From: Auanema rhodensis | Lineage: Eukaryota > Nematoda > Chromadorea > Rhabditida > Rhabditidae | Direction: 5' to 3' | DNA length: 64,000 bases | Assembly (NCBI GenBank): GCA_964057225.1 | Contig: OZ059894.1 | Span: forward strand, 22,598,476-22,662,475 | Shown: piece by piece, positions 62,949 to 64,000 of the stretch | Position numbering within the stretch: position 1 is the first letter of the stretch | How the letters are laid out: each line of letters begins with the position of its first letter | The notes under the pieces: model-generated | What the model was told of the DNA's origin: nothing | Database searches by the model: none | What the model saw: only the letters and a program-made list of their open reading frames with translations | Position numbers and translations under genes: made by a program

Positions 62949-64000
62949 TTATACTACATTGAGAAACGCTTAATACAAAAATTAGTTATGATCGTTCGAA
63001 AAATGATGCATTAGTGTATGTTGAGTTTCCATGTACACTCAACATTGCTTCCAAAAACATTTTGACAAAAATTTTTTCGAAAAATTTCAAAATAATTTAG
63101 CAAAAAGTAGATGTTTTTAGATTCCATTTTTCAAGGCAAAGACGATGGACAATGTTATTCAACGAAAAAATTAATTCTTCAGGGTGAAAATCGAGGATAT
63201 AAGTGTGAACTTATATCAGTTGATATCTCGGTGCATTTTTAAGCTAGCGCAAATCTGATAACACAGATCGACGCAGCTTAAAAATCCGCATCGAATGCAT
63301 TATACTACATTGAGAAACGCTTAATACAAAAATTAGTTATGATCGTTTGAAAAATGATGCATTAGTGTATGTTGAGTTTCCATGTACACTCAACATTGCT
63401 TCCAAAAACATTTTGACAAAAATTTTTTCGAGAAATTTCAAAATAATTTAGCAAAAAGTAGATGTTTTTAGATTCCTTTTTTCAAGGCAAAGACGATGGA
63501 CAATGTTATTCAACGAAAAAATTAATTCTTCAGAGTGAAAATCGAAGATATAAGTGTGAACTTATATCAGTTGATATCTCGGTGCATTTTTAAGCTAGCG
63601 CAAATCTGATAACACAGATCGACGCAGCTTAAAAATCCGCATCGAATGCACTATACTACATTGAGAAACGCTTAATACAAAAATTAGTTATGATCGTTTG
63701 AAAAATGATGCATTAGTGTATGTTGAGTTTCCATGTACACTCAACATTGCTTCCAAAAACATTTTGACAAAAATTTTTTCGAGAAATTTCAAAATAATTT
63801 AGCAAAAAGTAGATGTTTTTAGATTCCTTTTTTCAAGGCAAAGACGATGGACAAAGTTATTCAACGAAAAAATTAATTCTTCAGGGTGAAAATCGAAGAT
63901 ATAAGTGTGAACTTATATCAGTTGATATCTCGGTGCATTTTTAAGCTAGCGTAAATCTGATAATACAGATCGACGCAGCTTAAAAATCCGCATCGAATGC
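61941..64000 (-). repeat. 3-unit tandem duplication at the right edge
   Basis: A block starting at 'gttcgaaaaatg' (61941), with 'gcattatac', 'cttcagagtg' (62474), 'gacaaagtt' and 'gcgtaaatctgataatac', repeats from 62994 at an offset of 1,053 bp ('cttcagagtg' at 63527) and is cut by the window edge. It resembles the 3-unit pair at 50.4-52.5 kb but carries 'gacaaagtt' instead of 'gatagaag'. Confidence 0.78.

Larger units (their letters stand above)
39622..64000 (-). repeat. 351-bp satellite array, right arm (reverse orientation)
   Basis: The same 351-bp unit as the left arm, read on the minus strand. It opens with a partial unit (unit positions 116 down to 1, 39622-39737), followed by 69 complete units from 39738 to 63956 and 44 bp of a further unit to the window edge. 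The boundary motif 'cgcaaat' (or 'cgtaaat') lies at 39731 and again at 63950, exactly 69 x 351 bp later, so there is no net length change in 24 kb. Variant content is that of the left arm's zone III: 'ctcgaga', 'acaaagttattc', 'ctgctaacac' and 'cgtaaatctg' are reverse complements of zone III variants. Every copy I read carries A at unit position 159. The array continues beyond the window. Confidence 0.98.

Noticed and set aside
1-64000. Identity with a named satellite (for example Drosophila 1.688 or Tribolium TCAST, both near 360 bp)
   Set aside because: The unit length and A+T richness are similar, but I cannot recall a matching sequence and the 1.688 unit as I know it does not align. A database search with one unit would settle it.
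1-64000. CRISPR array or mobile-element cluster
   Set aside because: Repeats are contiguous, with no unique spacers, no terminal repeats, no target-site duplications and no transposase or reverse transcriptase frame.

Overview
The whole 64 kb window is one satellite DNA array. I find no supportable protein gene, RNA gene, transposable element, CRISPR array or promoter. The unit is 351 bp and about 68% A+T (monomer 1 counted by hand: 59 C, 53 G). It is repeated about 181 full times with very little divergence, and the array runs off both ends of the window. Stop codons recur in all frames of the unit. Homogeneous tandem repetition on this scale points to eukaryotic heterochromatin, probably pericentromeric or centromeric. 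An arthropod is a reasonable guess: monomer 1 has 12 CpG against about 8.9 expected, so there is no sign of methylation decay, and long A+T-rich satellite units of this size are common in insects. I cannot match it to a named satellite from memory.

Layout. Left arm, 1-39587, forward orientation: 112 complete units plus the first 273 bp of another. It falls into three zones by diagnostic substitutions. Zone I (1-13338) mostly has T at unit position 159. Zone II (13339-24921) has A159 with the G83, A106 and C165 variants. Zone III (24922-39587) adds T60, A5, C174 and G184. A short junction, 39588-39623, holds a displaced forward fragment (unit positions about 122-158), after which the array switches strand. 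Right arm, 39622-64000, reverse orientation: a 116-bp partial unit, 69 units in exact 351-bp register, and a 44-bp partial unit. The right arm carries the zone III variants, not those of zone I.

Several levels of order lie on top of the 351-bp unit. Blocks of 3, 5, 6, 9 and 12 units are duplicated, as are blocks in the right arm lying 20, 21 and 29 units apart. This is the expected mark of unequal exchange or replication-based amplification. Each unit also holds a set of inverted repeats, including a nested 51-bp dyad across the unit boundary. The two features most worth checking are the fold-back junction near 39.6 kb and the conserved dyads. Unit positions below count from the A of 'atttgcgc', which is base 1 of the window.
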